From the NCBI GenBank assembly GCA_963778895.1, contig CAVZVZ010000002.1:496001-560000 (forward strand): a stretch of DNA of 64,000 bases, written 5' to 3'. Positions 38,013-47,245 of the stretch are shown here, piece after piece. The notes under the pieces are model-generated. The model saw nothing but the letters and a program-made list of their open reading frames with translations. It had not been told where the DNA came from and searched no databases. Position numbers and translations under genes: made by a program. Within the stretch, counting starts at the first letter, position 1. Each line of letters starts with the position of its first letter. The stretch is from CAVZVZ01 sp963778895. GTDB taxonomy: Bacteria; Actinomycetota; Acidimicrobiia; Acidimicrobiales; Acidimicrobilacustridaceae.

Positions 38013-38804
38013 TCAGGACGATCGCGCTCGGTCGAGCATGCGGGCGAGGTTCGACTGGAACGCGGGCTCGTCGAACGATGCCGTCTCGGTGGCCATCGCA
38101 GTCGGGAGCGCCGAGTCCACCACGCCGCGCAGCGACGTGTTGAGGAGCTCCTTGGTTGCTTGCACAGCCTGAGGTGGCAGCGCGGCGAGTCGCTCGGCGA
38201 GCTCGATCGCGGCGGCACCGGCCTCGCCTTTGGGGACGACCCGGTTGGCGAGGCCGAACGCGACCGCATCCGTCGCGCTGACGCGCTCGCCCAACAGGAG
38301 GTACTCCTTGGCGCGCTGGAGACTCGTCAGCAGCGGCCAGGTGAGGGCGCCGCCATCGGCAGCCACGAGACCGAGCGCGACGTGTGGATCGGCGAAGTAG
38401 GCGTCCTCCTCGATCAGGACGAGGTCGCTCATCGCCGCGATGCTGCACCCGAGGCCCACCGCCGGGCCGTTGACGGCGGCGACGATCGGCACGCGAACTG
38501 CCGTCATCGAACGGACGATGGCAGCCGCCTCCTCCATGATCCGGGCCCGCAACGAGCGGTCGGAGACCATGCGCTCGAGGAGATGGAGATCGCCGCCCCC
38601 GGAGAAGGCCTTCCCGGCGCCGGTCACCACGATGGCTCGAACGTCGGGATCCTCGCCGAGCGTGGTCCAGATCGTCGCCAGCTCACCGTGGAGGGCTTCG
38701 TCGGTCGCGTTGAGGGCGTCGGGACGATTCAGCGTCACGACGCGAACGGCATCGCGCACCTCGACCAGCAGCTCGCCTCCGGGGCCGTACCGGGCGGTGG
38801 TCAT
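38013..38804 (-). CDS. Enoyl-CoA hydratase/isomerase family protein
   Basis: 263 residues, intact crotonase-fold protein. It has RVVTLNRPDALNATD, the oxyanion segments FSGGGDLHLL and GPAVGLGCSIAAMSDLVL, then ADPHVALGLVAADGGA where one hydratase Glu would lie. Asp-containing ALGLVAADGG favours an isomerase or dehalogenase-like variant over a standard hydratase; uncertain. Divergent from the ACAD pair with an operator-bearing promoter between them. Confidence 0.92.
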   Translation of the reverse strand: MTTARYGPGGELLVEVRDAVRVVTLNRPDALNATDEALHGELATIWTTLGEDPDVRAIVVTGAGKAFSGGGDLHLLERMVSDRSLRARIMEEAAAIVRSMTAVRVPIVAAVNGPAVGLGCSIAAMSDLVLIEEDAYFADPHVALGLVAADGGALTWPLLTSLQRAKEYLLLGERVSATDAVAFGLANRVVPKGEAGAAAIELAERLAALPPQAVQATKELLNTSLRGVVDSALPTAMATETASFDEPAFQSNLARMLDRARSS

Positions 38805-38826
38805 TTGGGAGTGGTCGGGCTCGTCA

Positions 38827-38868
38827 TTGCAATGGATCGTGGCATCTTTCTAATATCGACGTCAATGT
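38827..38868 (+). promoter_or_regulatory. Promoter with overlapping GACGTCA operator, leaderless start
   Basis: TTGCAA (38827-38832), an 18-nt spacer, TAATAT (38851-38856), then CGACGTCAATGT (38857-38868), which contains the ATG of the ACAD gene at 38865. The operator covers the expected transcription start. Confidence 0.65.
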
Positions 38869-40073
38869 CACCAGCGGGGTCATCAGCGGGGCCATCAGTG
38901 GGTTCGTCAGCAGTGGGGTCACCGGCAGTAGGCGCCGTCGCATCAGCGGACCCCCTTCTCGACCTCCAGGTCTTCGCGTCCGAGCTCGACGCGTGGCTCG
39001 ACGAACGGCCGCCGGCGCTGGTGTGCGCCCAGGCCTCGATCCCGGATTTCGCCGAGCGTGTCGCGGCGATGCGCGAGCTCATGGCCGAGCTCTACGTCGC
39101 CGGCTGGGCGCGTTACGGCTGGCCGGAGGCCGTTGGCGGCCTGGGAGGACTGATCAGCCACCGCGCCGCCATGTGGGAGGCGGTTGCCCGCCACGGAGTA
39201 CCCGGCATGGCGCTGTTCGAGCACCTCGAGGTGCTGGCCCCGACGCTCGTTGCTCACGGTCCCAGGCCGTTCGTCGCGCGTGCGCTGCCGGCATTCCTGT
39301 CGGGCCGCGAGCTGTGGTCCCAGGGCTTCTCCGAACCCGGGGCCGGCTCCGATCTGGCCAACCTTCGGACGGCGGCGACACGCGACGGCGACGGCTACGT
39401 CGTCACCGGCCGCAAGATCTGGACGAGCTGGGCCCGCTACGCGACCTGGTGCCTGTTGCTTGCCCGAACGGGCACCGCCGAGTCGCGGCACCGGGGCCTG
39501 ACCGCCTTCATCGTCGACCTCCGGTCACCAGGTGTAGAGGTGTCCGCCATCGAGCAGGCCAACGGGACCGACGAGCTCGCCGAGGTCGCGTTCGACGAGG
39601 TGCGGGTCGAACCCGACGCCATCGTCGGCGAGCTCGACGGCGGGTGGGCGGTGGCCATGCACATCCTGAGCCACGAGCGCGGGACCTACGCCTGGTTCCG
39701 GCACTGCTTCCTCTACCAGCAGTTGCTCGAGTGCCTCGAGCACGACGACGGCCGCGATGACGGCGCGATCGGTGACGCCTTGCTCGATCTCGCGGTTGTC
39801 ACCGCGACGGGGCACGCGGGCCTCATGGCGCACGAAGCCGAGGCACCGCTCGGCGCGAAGGCCGCGTACACCAAGCTGTTGTTGTGCGCGGCCGAACAAT
39901 CGGTGCAGGACCGTGCGCTCGCGGCCGATCAGGACCTCGCCATCGGCGTGCAGACCCCCGAGATCGCGGTACGGCGGCAGGAGTACTTGTTCTCGAGGAT
40001 CGTCACCGTCTACGGCGGGTCGCAGCAGATGCAACTGGAAACCATCGCCAAGCAGATCCTGCGTCTGCCATGA
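38865..40073 (+). CDS. Acyl-CoA dehydrogenase, large subunit type
   Basis: 402 residues. It starts at ATG 38865 inside the operator, suggesting leaderless translation. The first 35 residues are a low-complexity Ser/Gly/Ala/Val tract (MSPAGSSAGPSVGSS) encoded by imperfect repeats, absent from the related protein at 9816. The rest is a normal ACAD: GFSEPGAGSDLAN, VVTGRKIWTSWARY, EVAFDEVRVEP, VTVYGGSQQMQLETIA. A downstream start is possible but none has a clear ribosome site. Stop overlaps the partner gene start (ATGA). Confidence 0.9.
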   Translation: MSPAGSSAGPSVGSSAVGSPAVGAVASADPLLDLQVFASELDAWLDERPPALVCAQASIPDFAERVAAMRELMAELYVAGWARYGWPEAVGGLGGLISHRAAMWEAVARHGVPGMALFEHLEVLAPTLVAHGPRPFVARALPAFLSGRELWSQGFSEPGAGSDLANLRTAATRDGDGYVVTGRKIWTSWARYATWCLLLARTGTAESRHRGLTAFIVDLRSPGVEVSAIEQANGTDELAEVAFDEVRVEPDAIVGELDGGWAVAMHILSHERGTYAWFRHCFLYQQLLECLEHDDGRDDGAIGDALLDLAVVTATGHAGLMAHEAEAPLGAKAAYTKLLLCAAEQSVQDRALAADQDLAIGVQTPEIAVRRQEYLFSRIVTVYGGSQQMQLETIAKQILRLP

Positions 40074-41028
40074 CCGCTGACCACGACGAGTTCCTCGAGG
40101 TGGCGTGCCGGGCCCTGAGCGGATCTGACGCGACCAGGGCGCTCGACTCACTCGGCTGGTGGGACCTCCTCGTCGACCTCGACGGCGACAGCCGCACGGC
40201 CGTGTTCGCCGTCTTCCGCGCGCAGGGCCGCGAGCTGGCCAGCTCACCGGCGTTGGGTGGACTCCTCGCCCAACCGTTCCTGGAAGGAACCGCGATCGCG
40301 CCAGGGTCGGTCGTGGCCGCGGTGCGGCGCCGGTCGACGCGTCGTGGACCGGTGTGGGTCGTGGTCGGCGATGTCGGGGAACGCCGACTGTTGTTCGACG
40401 ACCCCGAGCGGGGCGTGATCGTGGTGGATGCCCAAGCGGTCGCGCTCTCGCCCGTCGACATCCCGGGCCGGACGGTCGTGCACGAGGTCTCCGTCGATCT
40501 CTCCGCTCACCAACCGCTCCTCGGCCCAGCCGACGCCGAGACGGCCGGGAGACGGAGCGCGTATCTCGGCCGGGTCGCCGCGGCGTCGGAGATGCTCGGC
40601 GCGGCCGAGCGGGCGGTCGACCTCGCCGTCGAGCATGCGTGCAATCGCGAGCAGTTCGGCCAACCGATCGGCACCTTCCAGGCCGTGCGCCACCTGCTGG
40701 CGTGGGCCAAGACCGACTGCGTCGCGCTCGACGCCGTCGTCCGTAAAGCGGTCCTCATGCTCGACGGGCCACCCCCGCGCTACGACGAGGTCGTCAAGGC
40801 ACTCGCGGGGCGCAACGGTCGCCGCGCCTGCGAGCGCTCGTTACAAGTGCTCGGTGGCGATCGGCTTCACCGCCGAGCACACCCACCACCATCACCACAG
40901 TCGTGTCCTGCTCCTCGACGCGCTGCTCGGTACGCTCCGCCGAGCTGCGCCAGGACCTCGGTGCCTGGCTCCGGACCAGTGGCAGCGATCCGCGTTACGC
41001 GGAGGCCTTCCTGACCGGCTGCGGCTGA
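40070..41028 (+). CDS. Acyl-CoA dehydrogenase, small subunit type (frame breaks near 40855 and 40932)
   Basis: About 318 residues in three frames. MTADHDEFLEVACRAL to ACERSLQVLG is in frame 2. AIGFTAEHTHHHHHSRVLLL is in frame 3. The end, SAELRQDLGAWLRTSG to the stop at 41026-41028, is in frame 1. REQFGQPIGTFQAVRHLL gives the family. It is the same domain layout as the 8865 gene and again coupled to a large subunit, so a heteromeric ACAD is inferred. A natural five-His run (HHHHH) follows the FTAEH motif. Confidence 0.82.
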
Positions 41029-41063
41029 TCGACGGTCGTGCCCTCCCGACCGACCGGGATCTA

Positions 41064-41080
41064 CATTGACGTCGATGTCA
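41064..41080. promoter_or_regulatory. GACGTC-type operator before TetR 41121
   Basis: ACATTGACGTCGATGTCA. TGACGTCGATGTCA is a 14-bp palindrome with one mismatched pair. It lies about 40 bp upstream of the TetR start, as expected for autoregulation. Confidence 0.65.
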
Positions 41081-41120
41081 TTAGAGTCGCATCCGTAGTG
41101 CCGGCAGATAGCGAGTCCGC

Positions 41121-41783
41121 ATGCCTCGAAGCGATACCGACCGCCGACCCGCTGCCGCACCTCGTTCCAAGAAGGGTGCCCAGACTCGAGCGCGCCTGCT
41201 CGAGTCCGCGAAGGAGGTCTTCGAGGAAGCCGGCTTCCTCGACGCGCGCATCTCCGACATCGCCGAGAAGGCCGGCCTGTCTCACGGGTCCTTCTACCAT
41301 TACTTCGACTCCAAGGAGCAGATCTTCCGGGAGGTCGCGGAGGCGCACGAGGCCCATCTGACCGCGCCGCCCGCGGACGGCTGGGGCGATGACACCGAGC
41401 CGACCGAGCTCGAGCGGCTCCATCGGGCGAATCTGCTGTACCTCGAGCGGTACCGCGAGAACGGCACGATCATGGGCGTCATCGAGGAGGTCTCGCGGTA
41501 CGACGAGCTCGTGATGCAGGCCCGGATCCAGCGCCAGAAGCACTTCGCCGATCGCGCCGAGAAGGCGATCCGGCGATTGCAGGATGTCGGCGCCGCCGAT
41601 CCCGACGTCGATCCGGAGATCGCCTCGCTCGCGCTGGGTTCGATGGTCGCGCGCTTCGCCGAGCTGTGGCTCGTCGATGATTGGGGTGACTTCGATCTCG
41701 GCACTGTCGCCGATCAGTTGACCCGGCTCTGGGCCAACGCCATCGGCTTACACGAGAACGAACCGCGACCCGCCCAGCGCTGA
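41121..41783 (+). CDS. TetR/AcrR family regulator, likely master of the GACGTCA regulon
   Basis: 220 residues. A basic N-terminal tail (PRSKKGAQTRARLL) and helix-turn-helix ARISDIAEKAGLSHGSFYHY followed by FDSKEQIF. The C-terminal domain has the YDELVMQARIQRQKHF helix. It is the only regulator gene directly preceded by a copy of the GACGTCA palindrome, and it lies in the middle of the cluster of seven sites. It is therefore the best candidate repressor of the divergent operons from 28.7 to 49.7 kb. This is inference from position. Confidence 0.88.
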   Translation: MPRSDTDRRPAAAPRSKKGAQTRARLLESAKEVFEEAGFLDARISDIAEKAGLSHGSFYHYFDSKEQIFREVAEAHEAHLTAPPADGWGDDTEPTELERLHRANLLYLERYRENGTIMGVIEEVSRYDELVMQARIQRQKHFADRAEKAIRRLQDVGAADPDVDPEIASLALGSMVARFAELWLVDDWGDFDLGTVADQLTRLWANAIGLHENEPRPAQR

Positions 41784-41794
41784 GCGCCTGGCGG

Positions 41795-43066
41795 TCAGAG
41801 CACGCCGATCCCGGCGGCCTCGTTCTGCTGCTTCCACTCGGCGCGTGACATCCGCGAGACATCGACGTCGACGGCTCGGGCTCGCAGCGCTCCCACGGTC
41901 GCGTCCTCGCGTGCCGTGTGCTGGAACGGGTCCCATCCGAAGAAGCGGGTGGCGTTCTCCCACGTGATCTTCTGGATCTCGGCGTCGGTGCAGCCCGCGT
42001 TCTGGAGCTCCTTCCACGCGAACTCGGGCGACTCGGGCCATGTGGTGTCGGTATGGGGGTAGTCGCACTCCCACGCGATGATGTCGACGCCGATGCGATC
42101 GCGCAGCTGTAGGCCTGATGGATCGGTGATGTAGCACGCCAGGATGTGGTCGCGAAACACCTCTGATGGCAACCGCCCACCGAAGTCGTCGCCGTCGTGC
42201 AACCAGCTCTGGTTCTGGAAGTGCCGATCGATCCGATCGAAGTAGAAGGGGATCCATCCGATCCCGCCCTCGGACAACGCGACCTTCAGGTCGGGGAACC
42301 GGCGCAGGGTCGGCCCGAAGAGCAGATCCTGGGCGGTGATGGCGCTGATCTGGCACGCCAACACCATGAGGTGGTCGACGGGTGCTTCCTCGGGCCGCTG
42401 GATGACGTCGAAACCCGCGCCGATGTGCAGCGAGAGCACCATGTTCTCGTCGCACAGCGCCTTCATCATCGGGTCCCAGTACCCCGAGAGGAAGCTCGGG
42501 AAGCCCTGCACGTGCGGCGTCTCGAGGAAGCTGATCGAGCGGCAGCCCTTCTTGCCGAGCCGGCGCACCTCCTCGACGGCCTGGTCGACGTCCCACATCG
42601 GGACGAGACCGAGCGGGATGAACCGGCCTGGATAGCTCCCGCACCACTCGTCGATGGCCCAGTCGTTGTAGGCGCGCAGCATGACGAGGGAGACGTCCTT
42701 GTCGATGGACTCGTTGAACGTCCGGGCGTTGAAGCCGGCCATGGTCGGGAAGTTCATCGAGGCCAACACGCCGTTGGCATCCATGTCGCGCACGCGTTCG
42801 TGCACATCGAAGCATCCGGGTCGTAGCTCCGTGTACGAACCGGGGTTGAAACCCCACTCCTCGCGGCGCCAGCCAACCGTCGCAGCCATACCGAACGGAG
42901 TCGAGGACTTCTTGCCCTGGAACACCCACTCGTCGACGCCGGATTCGTTCCGCACGACCTTCGGGGCCAGGTCTTTGTACTTGGCCGGCACATGGTTCTC
43001 GAACATGTCGGGCGGCTCGACCATGTGGTCGTCGATGCTCACCAGGATCATGTCGTCCATCTCCAT
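41795..43066 (-). CDS. Amidohydrolase family 2 (metal-dependent hydrolase/decarboxylase-like)
   Basis: 423 residues, intact, with AGGAG 6-8 nt before ATG 43066. It starts DMILVSIDDHMVEPPDMF, a divergent form of the DxHxH metal motif (DDHMVEP). Other candidate ligands are His in LSLHIGAGFD and Asp in AWECDYPHTDTTWP. The TIM-barrel PF04909 family includes ACMSD-type decarboxylases and ring-opening hydrolases. Convergent with the TetR at 41121 and 35 bp downstream of the SDR at 43102, so it may belong to the leftward operon from 43.9 kb. Confidence 0.9.
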   Translation of the reverse strand: MEMDDMILVSIDDHMVEPPDMFENHVPAKYKDLAPKVVRNESGVDEWVFQGKKSSTPFGMAATVGWRREEWGFNPGSYTELRPGCFDVHERVRDMDANGVLASMNFPTMAGFNARTFNESIDKDVSLVMLRAYNDWAIDEWCGSYPGRFIPLGLVPMWDVDQAVEEVRRLGKKGCRSISFLETPHVQGFPSFLSGYWDPMMKALCDENMVLSLHIGAGFDVIQRPEEAPVDHLMVLACQISAITAQDLLFGPTLRRFPDLKVALSEGGIGWIPFYFDRIDRHFQNQSWLHDGDDFGGRLPSEVFRDHILACYITDPSGLQLRDRIGVDIIAWECDYPHTDTTWPESPEFAWKELQNAGCTDAEIQKITWENATRFFGWDPFQHTAREDATVGALRARAVDVDVSRMSRAEWKQQNEAAGIGVL

Positions 43067-43101
43067 GGTGTGCTCCTCTCAGCTGGTGATGCGGGTGACG
43101 G

Positions 43102-43847
43102 TCAGAGGGGTCGCCGCGGCGTGACGGCGACCGAGGGGATGGTCGCGGTGGCGCCACACCGCAGGACGACGTCGACGATGTCGATGAGGTGTTCGATGTC
43201 CATGAGCTTGTCGGTGATGAGCCCGCGCTCGGACCACATCGGGTACATCTCCATGGCCAGGTCCATGTCCCATCCAGCCGTGAACTGCGACATGGCGTCG
43301 CCCTCGCCACCGCCGCATTCACCGACGATGACCCGGGTGAAACCCACCTCGGGGTGTTCGGCCCGCCAGGCCTCGACGAGCTTGTCGAGCGCGGCCTTCG
43401 ACACGATGTACGAGGCGAGTCCCGGCCAAGGCGCGGTCATCGACGCGCTGACCGACGAGAGGTAGGCCATCGCGCCGGATGATGCCTTGAGATGCTCGAG
43501 CGCAAGTGAGGTGAATCGGTTGGCGCCGATGACATTGGTCGCGAAGACGCGCTCCACGTCGCACTGTCGAGTTGGTCGACCCGTGCGAGCACGCCTATGC
43601 CGGCGGCGTAGATCACGGCGTCGATGCCACCGAACCCGTCGACCACGGCATCGACCGCGGCGCGGCACGATTCGTCGTCGGTCACGTCGCAGCTGATCGC
43701 CAGCGTGCCCTCGCCCGCCTCCTTCGCCGCGGTCTCCAGCATCTCGTGACGCCGGGCGAGGAGCGCGACCTGCGCGCCCCGCTGCGCGAGACCGACCCCG
43801 AGGCATCGGCCGAGTCCGCTGGACGCCCCGACCACGACGACCCGCAT
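43102..43847 (-). CDS. SDR family oxidoreductase (frame break near 43560)
   Basis: About 248 residues from MRVVVVGASSGLGRC at 43847. The N-terminal half (GASSGLGRCLG, DAVIYAAGIGVLARV) and C-terminal half (NVIGANRFTSLALEHL, YLSSVSAS, YIVSKAALDKL) are in different frames meeting near 43560. YAAG replaces NNAG. The catalytic Ser, Tyr and Lys are all present. The C-terminal region (MDLAMEMYPMWSERGL) is unusual and may form the substrate pocket. Divergent from the amidohydrolase at 44048. Confidence 0.85.
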
Positions 43848-43928
43848 CAACCCGACCTTCCGAAGCTCGTCATCGTGGTACGGGACCCCCTCGTCCTGCG
43901 GGCTACTCGCCGCGCGAATTTTCGATTT

Positions 43929-43942
43929 CGACGTCAACACTA
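43929..43942. promoter_or_regulatory. GACGTCA-type operator, SDR side
   Basis: CGACGTCAACACTA, in the 200-bp interval between the SDR (43847, minus) and the amidohydrolase (44048, plus), 82 bp from the SDR start. Confidence 0.55.
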
Positions 43943-43977
43943 ACCGTCCGAGCAGGGGTTCGTCTCACTTTTGATAC

Positions 43978-43989
43978 TGACGTCAGAAC
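43978..43989. promoter_or_regulatory. GACGTCA-type operator, amidohydrolase side
   Basis: TGACGTCAGAAC, preceded by CACTTTTGATAC as at 34.0 kb, 59 bp upstream of the amidohydrolase start. It is the second copy in the same divergent promoter. Confidence 0.55.
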
Positions 43990-44047
43990 CATTTATTGTG
44001 CCTGTGTCACGCTCGGGTCGTCCACTTGACCGGAAAGGGGCCGCGGG

Positions 44048-45227
44048 ATGTACGTCCCCATCTTCGACGCAGACAACCACATGTACGAAACGCGCGGACG
44101 CGTTCACGAAGTTCCTCCCGAAGGAGTACAAGAACTTCGTGCGGTACATCGAGGTCGACGGCCGCACCAAGCTCGCGGTGAACGGCACGATCAGCGAGTA
44201 CATCCCCAACCCGACCTTCGACGTCGTCGCCCGGCCCGGTGCCCTCGAGGACTACTTCCGCCACGGGAACCAGGGCAAGACCATGCGCGAGATGTACGGC
44301 GACCCCATGCGGGCGACCGATGCGATGCGCGCTCCCGGCCCCCGCCTCGAGCTGATGGACGAGCAGGGGATCGAGCGCTCGCTCATGTTCCCCACCCTCG
44401 CCAGCCTGCTCGAGGAGCGCATGCGTGACGTCCCCGAGGCCACCCACGCCGTGATCCACGCACTCAACCAGTGGATGTACGAGACGTGGCAGTTCGACTA
44501 CGAGGGTCGCATCTTCGCGACGCCGGTGATCACGCTGCCCATCGTCGAGAAAGCCATCGAAGAGCTCGATTGGGTCGTCGAGCGGGGCGCGAAGGCCGTG
44601 CTCATCCGACCGGCACCGGTGCCCGGCTTCCGCGGCCCACGCTCCATGGCGCTCCCGGAGTTCGATCCCTTCTGGGAGCGGGTGGTGGAGCACGACATCC
44701 TCGTCACCTTCCATTCGTCCGACAGCGGCTACGACCGCTACACGAACGACTGGACCGGACAGAGCAGCGAGTACCTGCCCTTCCAACCCAATCCCTTCCG
44801 CTCGTTCAGCCTGTGGCGTCCCGTGGAGGACACGGTCGCGTCGCTCGTGTGTCACGGCGCGCTGACGCGGTTCCCGACGCTCAAGTTCGCCGTCATCGAG
44901 AACGGCGCGACCTGGGTCGAGCCGCTGCTCAAGACGATGGCCGAGTTGTGGAAGAAGCAGAGCCAGGCGTTCGGCGAGAACCCGGTCGACCAGGTGAAGC
45001 GCCATCTCCACGTGAGCCCGTTCTGGGAGGAGGACCTGGGCGCCATGGCCGAGCTGCTCGGCGAGGATCGGGTGCTGTTCGGTTCTGACTACCCGCATCC
45101 CGAGGGTCTCGCGAACCCGCGTGGCCACCTCGACCAGCTCACGAATCTCGACATCGAACTTCAGCGAAAGATCATGGGCGGCAATCTGAGCCGGCTCATG
45201 AACGTCGACTCCGAGGTAACCGCTTGA
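44048..45227 (+). CDS. Amidohydrolase family 2 protein (frame break near 44096)
   Basis: About 393 residues. ATG 44048 begins MYVPIFDADNHMYET, giving the DxDxH metal motif in frame 2. From DAFTKFLPKEYKNF the protein continues in frame 3. Further metal-site candidates are VTFHSSDSGYDRY and LFGSDYPHPEG. It belongs to PF04909 like the 41795 protein but is clearly divergent from it. Its TGA overlaps the TTG start of the CoA ligase, linking hydrolysis or decarboxylation to CoA activation. Confidence 0.87.
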
Positions 45228-46781
45228 CGATCCCGGCTCTGCTGGCGGACGCCGCGGACCGGTTCGGCTCGCACCGGGCGATCGTCGTCGACGGCTCGAC
45301 GATCACCTACGGCGAGCTCCACGCGGCCGCCCGTTCGTTCGCCGCCGCGCTGGTGGAAGCCGGCGTCGAGGCCGGCGACCGGGTTGCGATCTGGGCGCCG
45401 AACGGCGCCGAGTGGATCATTGCCCTGTTCGGTCTCTCCAGTGCCGGCGCGGCGGTCGTCCCGGTGAACACGCGCTTCAAAGGCACCGAGGCCGCCGACA
45501 TCCTGCGCCGCAGTGGTGCGCGGGTGCTCGTCACTGCGACCGACTTCCTCGGTACGGACTACGTCGCCATGCTCCGAGACGCCGGCGCCGAGCTACCGGA
45601 GCTCGAGACGATCGTCGTCGCCTCGGGTCCGCCCTCGGCGGGCACGGTCTCGTGGGGCGACTTCGTCGCGACCGCCACCGATGAAGCACGGATCGAGGTC
45701 GAGGCGGCGCGTCACGGCCCTGACCGACGACAGCACCTCCGACATCTTGTTCACGTCGGGGACGACCGGCGTCGCCAAAGGCGTCGTCCAGACGCACGGC
45801 GGCACGCTCGGCGTGGCGCGGGACTGGGCGAGCATGACCGGGCTGACGGCCGACGATCGCTACCTCATGATCAACCCGTACTTCCACATGTTCGGGCTGA
45901 AGGCCGGCATCCTCGCGTCGGTGTCGGTGGGCGCCACGATGTTCCCCGAGCCGGTCTTCGATGTCGATCGCGTGCTCGGACGAGTAGCCGGCGCACGAGT
46001 GACGGTGTTGCCGGGTCCGCCGACGCTCTACCAGTCGATCCTCGACCACCCCGCAGCGGGCAGTGCCGACCTCTCGAGTCTTCGCGTGGCCGTCACCGGT
46101 GCGGCCGACATTCCGGTGGAGCTCATGCGTCGGGTCATCGACGAGTTGCCGTTCGAGTCGGTGATGGCGGGCTACGGCCTGACCGAGGGCGGCACCGCGA
46201 CCGCGACCGAACGCGGGGACGAACCCGAAACCGTGGCCACGACCGTGGGCCGGGCTCGACCCGGGTTCGAGCTCCGCATCGTCGACGGCCGGGGGAACGA
46301 CGTGCCAACCGGCGAGGCCGGCGAGATCCTCCTCCGGGGCCCGAGCATCATGTCGCACTACCTCGACGATCCCGCGGCGACCGCAGACGTGCTCTCGCCC
46401 GACGGGTGGTTGCGCACTGGCGACATTGGGTCGCTCGATGGCGACGGACGGCTGCGCATCGTCGGGCGGTCGAAGGACATGTTCATCGTGGGCGGGTTCA
46501 ACGCGTACCCGGCCGAGATCGAGAACGCGCTGCTTCGCCATCCCGACATCCGACAGGCTGCGGTCATCGGTATCCCCGACGAGCGACTCGGCGAAGTCGG
46601 TATGGCGTTCGTCGTGCTCGCACCCGGCGCGACCGCCACGGCTGACGACGTGATCACCTGGTCCGGCGAGCAGATGGCCAACTACAAGGCGCCGCGACGA
46701 GTCGAGATCCTCGAAGAGCTCCCGGTCAACGCCGCCGGCAAGGTCGAGAAGTTGGTCCTGCGGGACCGAGCGGTCGGCTAG
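45224..46781 (+). CDS. AMP-dependent acyl-CoA synthetase (frame break near 45715)
   Basis: ANL ligase of about 518 residues from TTG 45224 (TTGA overlap). Frame 2 holds the N-terminal domain to about residue 163. Frame 3 holds the P-loop FTSGTTGVAKG, MINPYFHMFGLKAG, AGYGLTEGG, GWLRTGDIG, FIVGGFNAYPAEIE and the catalytic-Lys VNAAGKVEKLVLR. FadD3-like steroid-ring ligases have similar signatures, but specificity is not determinable. It overlaps the convergent SnoaL gene by 4 bp. Confidence 0.88.
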
Positions 46782-47245
46782 TCGGAATCGGGCTCCACCG
46801 CTGTCACATCCAGGCGCAGCCGCGTCAGCCGAAGCGACGCGATGTGCCAGGCGCCGCCGATCTTCTCGTAGGTCTCGTGGTAGTGGCCGGCGCCGTGCAA
46901 CTCGGCGAGTCCCGTCTCGGGGGGAAAGCGCAGCCGGTCTTCCATCGCCCAGACACCAGTTGCCGTCGTCGGCGAGCTGAGCTCGATCTCGGGCATGTGG
47001 CCGTGGTGGACGGTGACGACGTTCTGCAGCGTCGGTACCAACATGGCCATGAACTCATCGATGCCCTCGAACACACCACCGCCGTCGGCACTCACGTCGA
47101 CGACCACGTGGGGCGCGAAGAGCGCGCGAAAGCCGTCCCAGTCCTTGGTGTCCATCAACCGGAAGTACCGCGCCTTCAGCTGTTTGATGGCCTCGATGTC
47201 GGCGGTCTCATTCACGTTCGGCTCATTCACGTTCGGCTCGTTCAC
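46778..47245 (-). CDS. SnoaL-like protein with repeated start region
   Basis: 155 residues with an NTF2/SnoaL fold: IEAIKQLKARYFRLMDTKDW, LFAPHVVVDVSADG, VTVHHGHMPEIEL. The fold includes scytalone-dehydratase-like and ring-hydroxylating beta-subunit-like proteins. The N-terminus is a tandem NEPNV repeat encoded by 15-bp units that each supply a GTG, so translation could begin at any of three in-frame positions. Start overlaps the SDR stop (GTGA). Function unknown. Confidence 0.82.
   Translation of the reverse strand: MNEPNVNEPNVNETADIEAIKQLKARYFRLMDTKDWDGFRALFAPHVVVDVSADGGGVFEGIDEFMAMLVPTLQNVVTVHHGHMPEIELSSPTTATGVWAMEDRLRFPPETGLAELHGAGHYHETYEKIGGAWHIASLRLTRLRLDVTAVEPDSD
47210..47245 (-). repeat. 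15-bp tandem repeat spanning the SnoaL start codon
   Basis: Two full units of ATTCACGTTCGGCTC (plus strand, 47210-47224 and 47225-47239) and a partial third. Each unit encodes NEPNV, whose Val codon is GTG. Confidence 0.8.
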
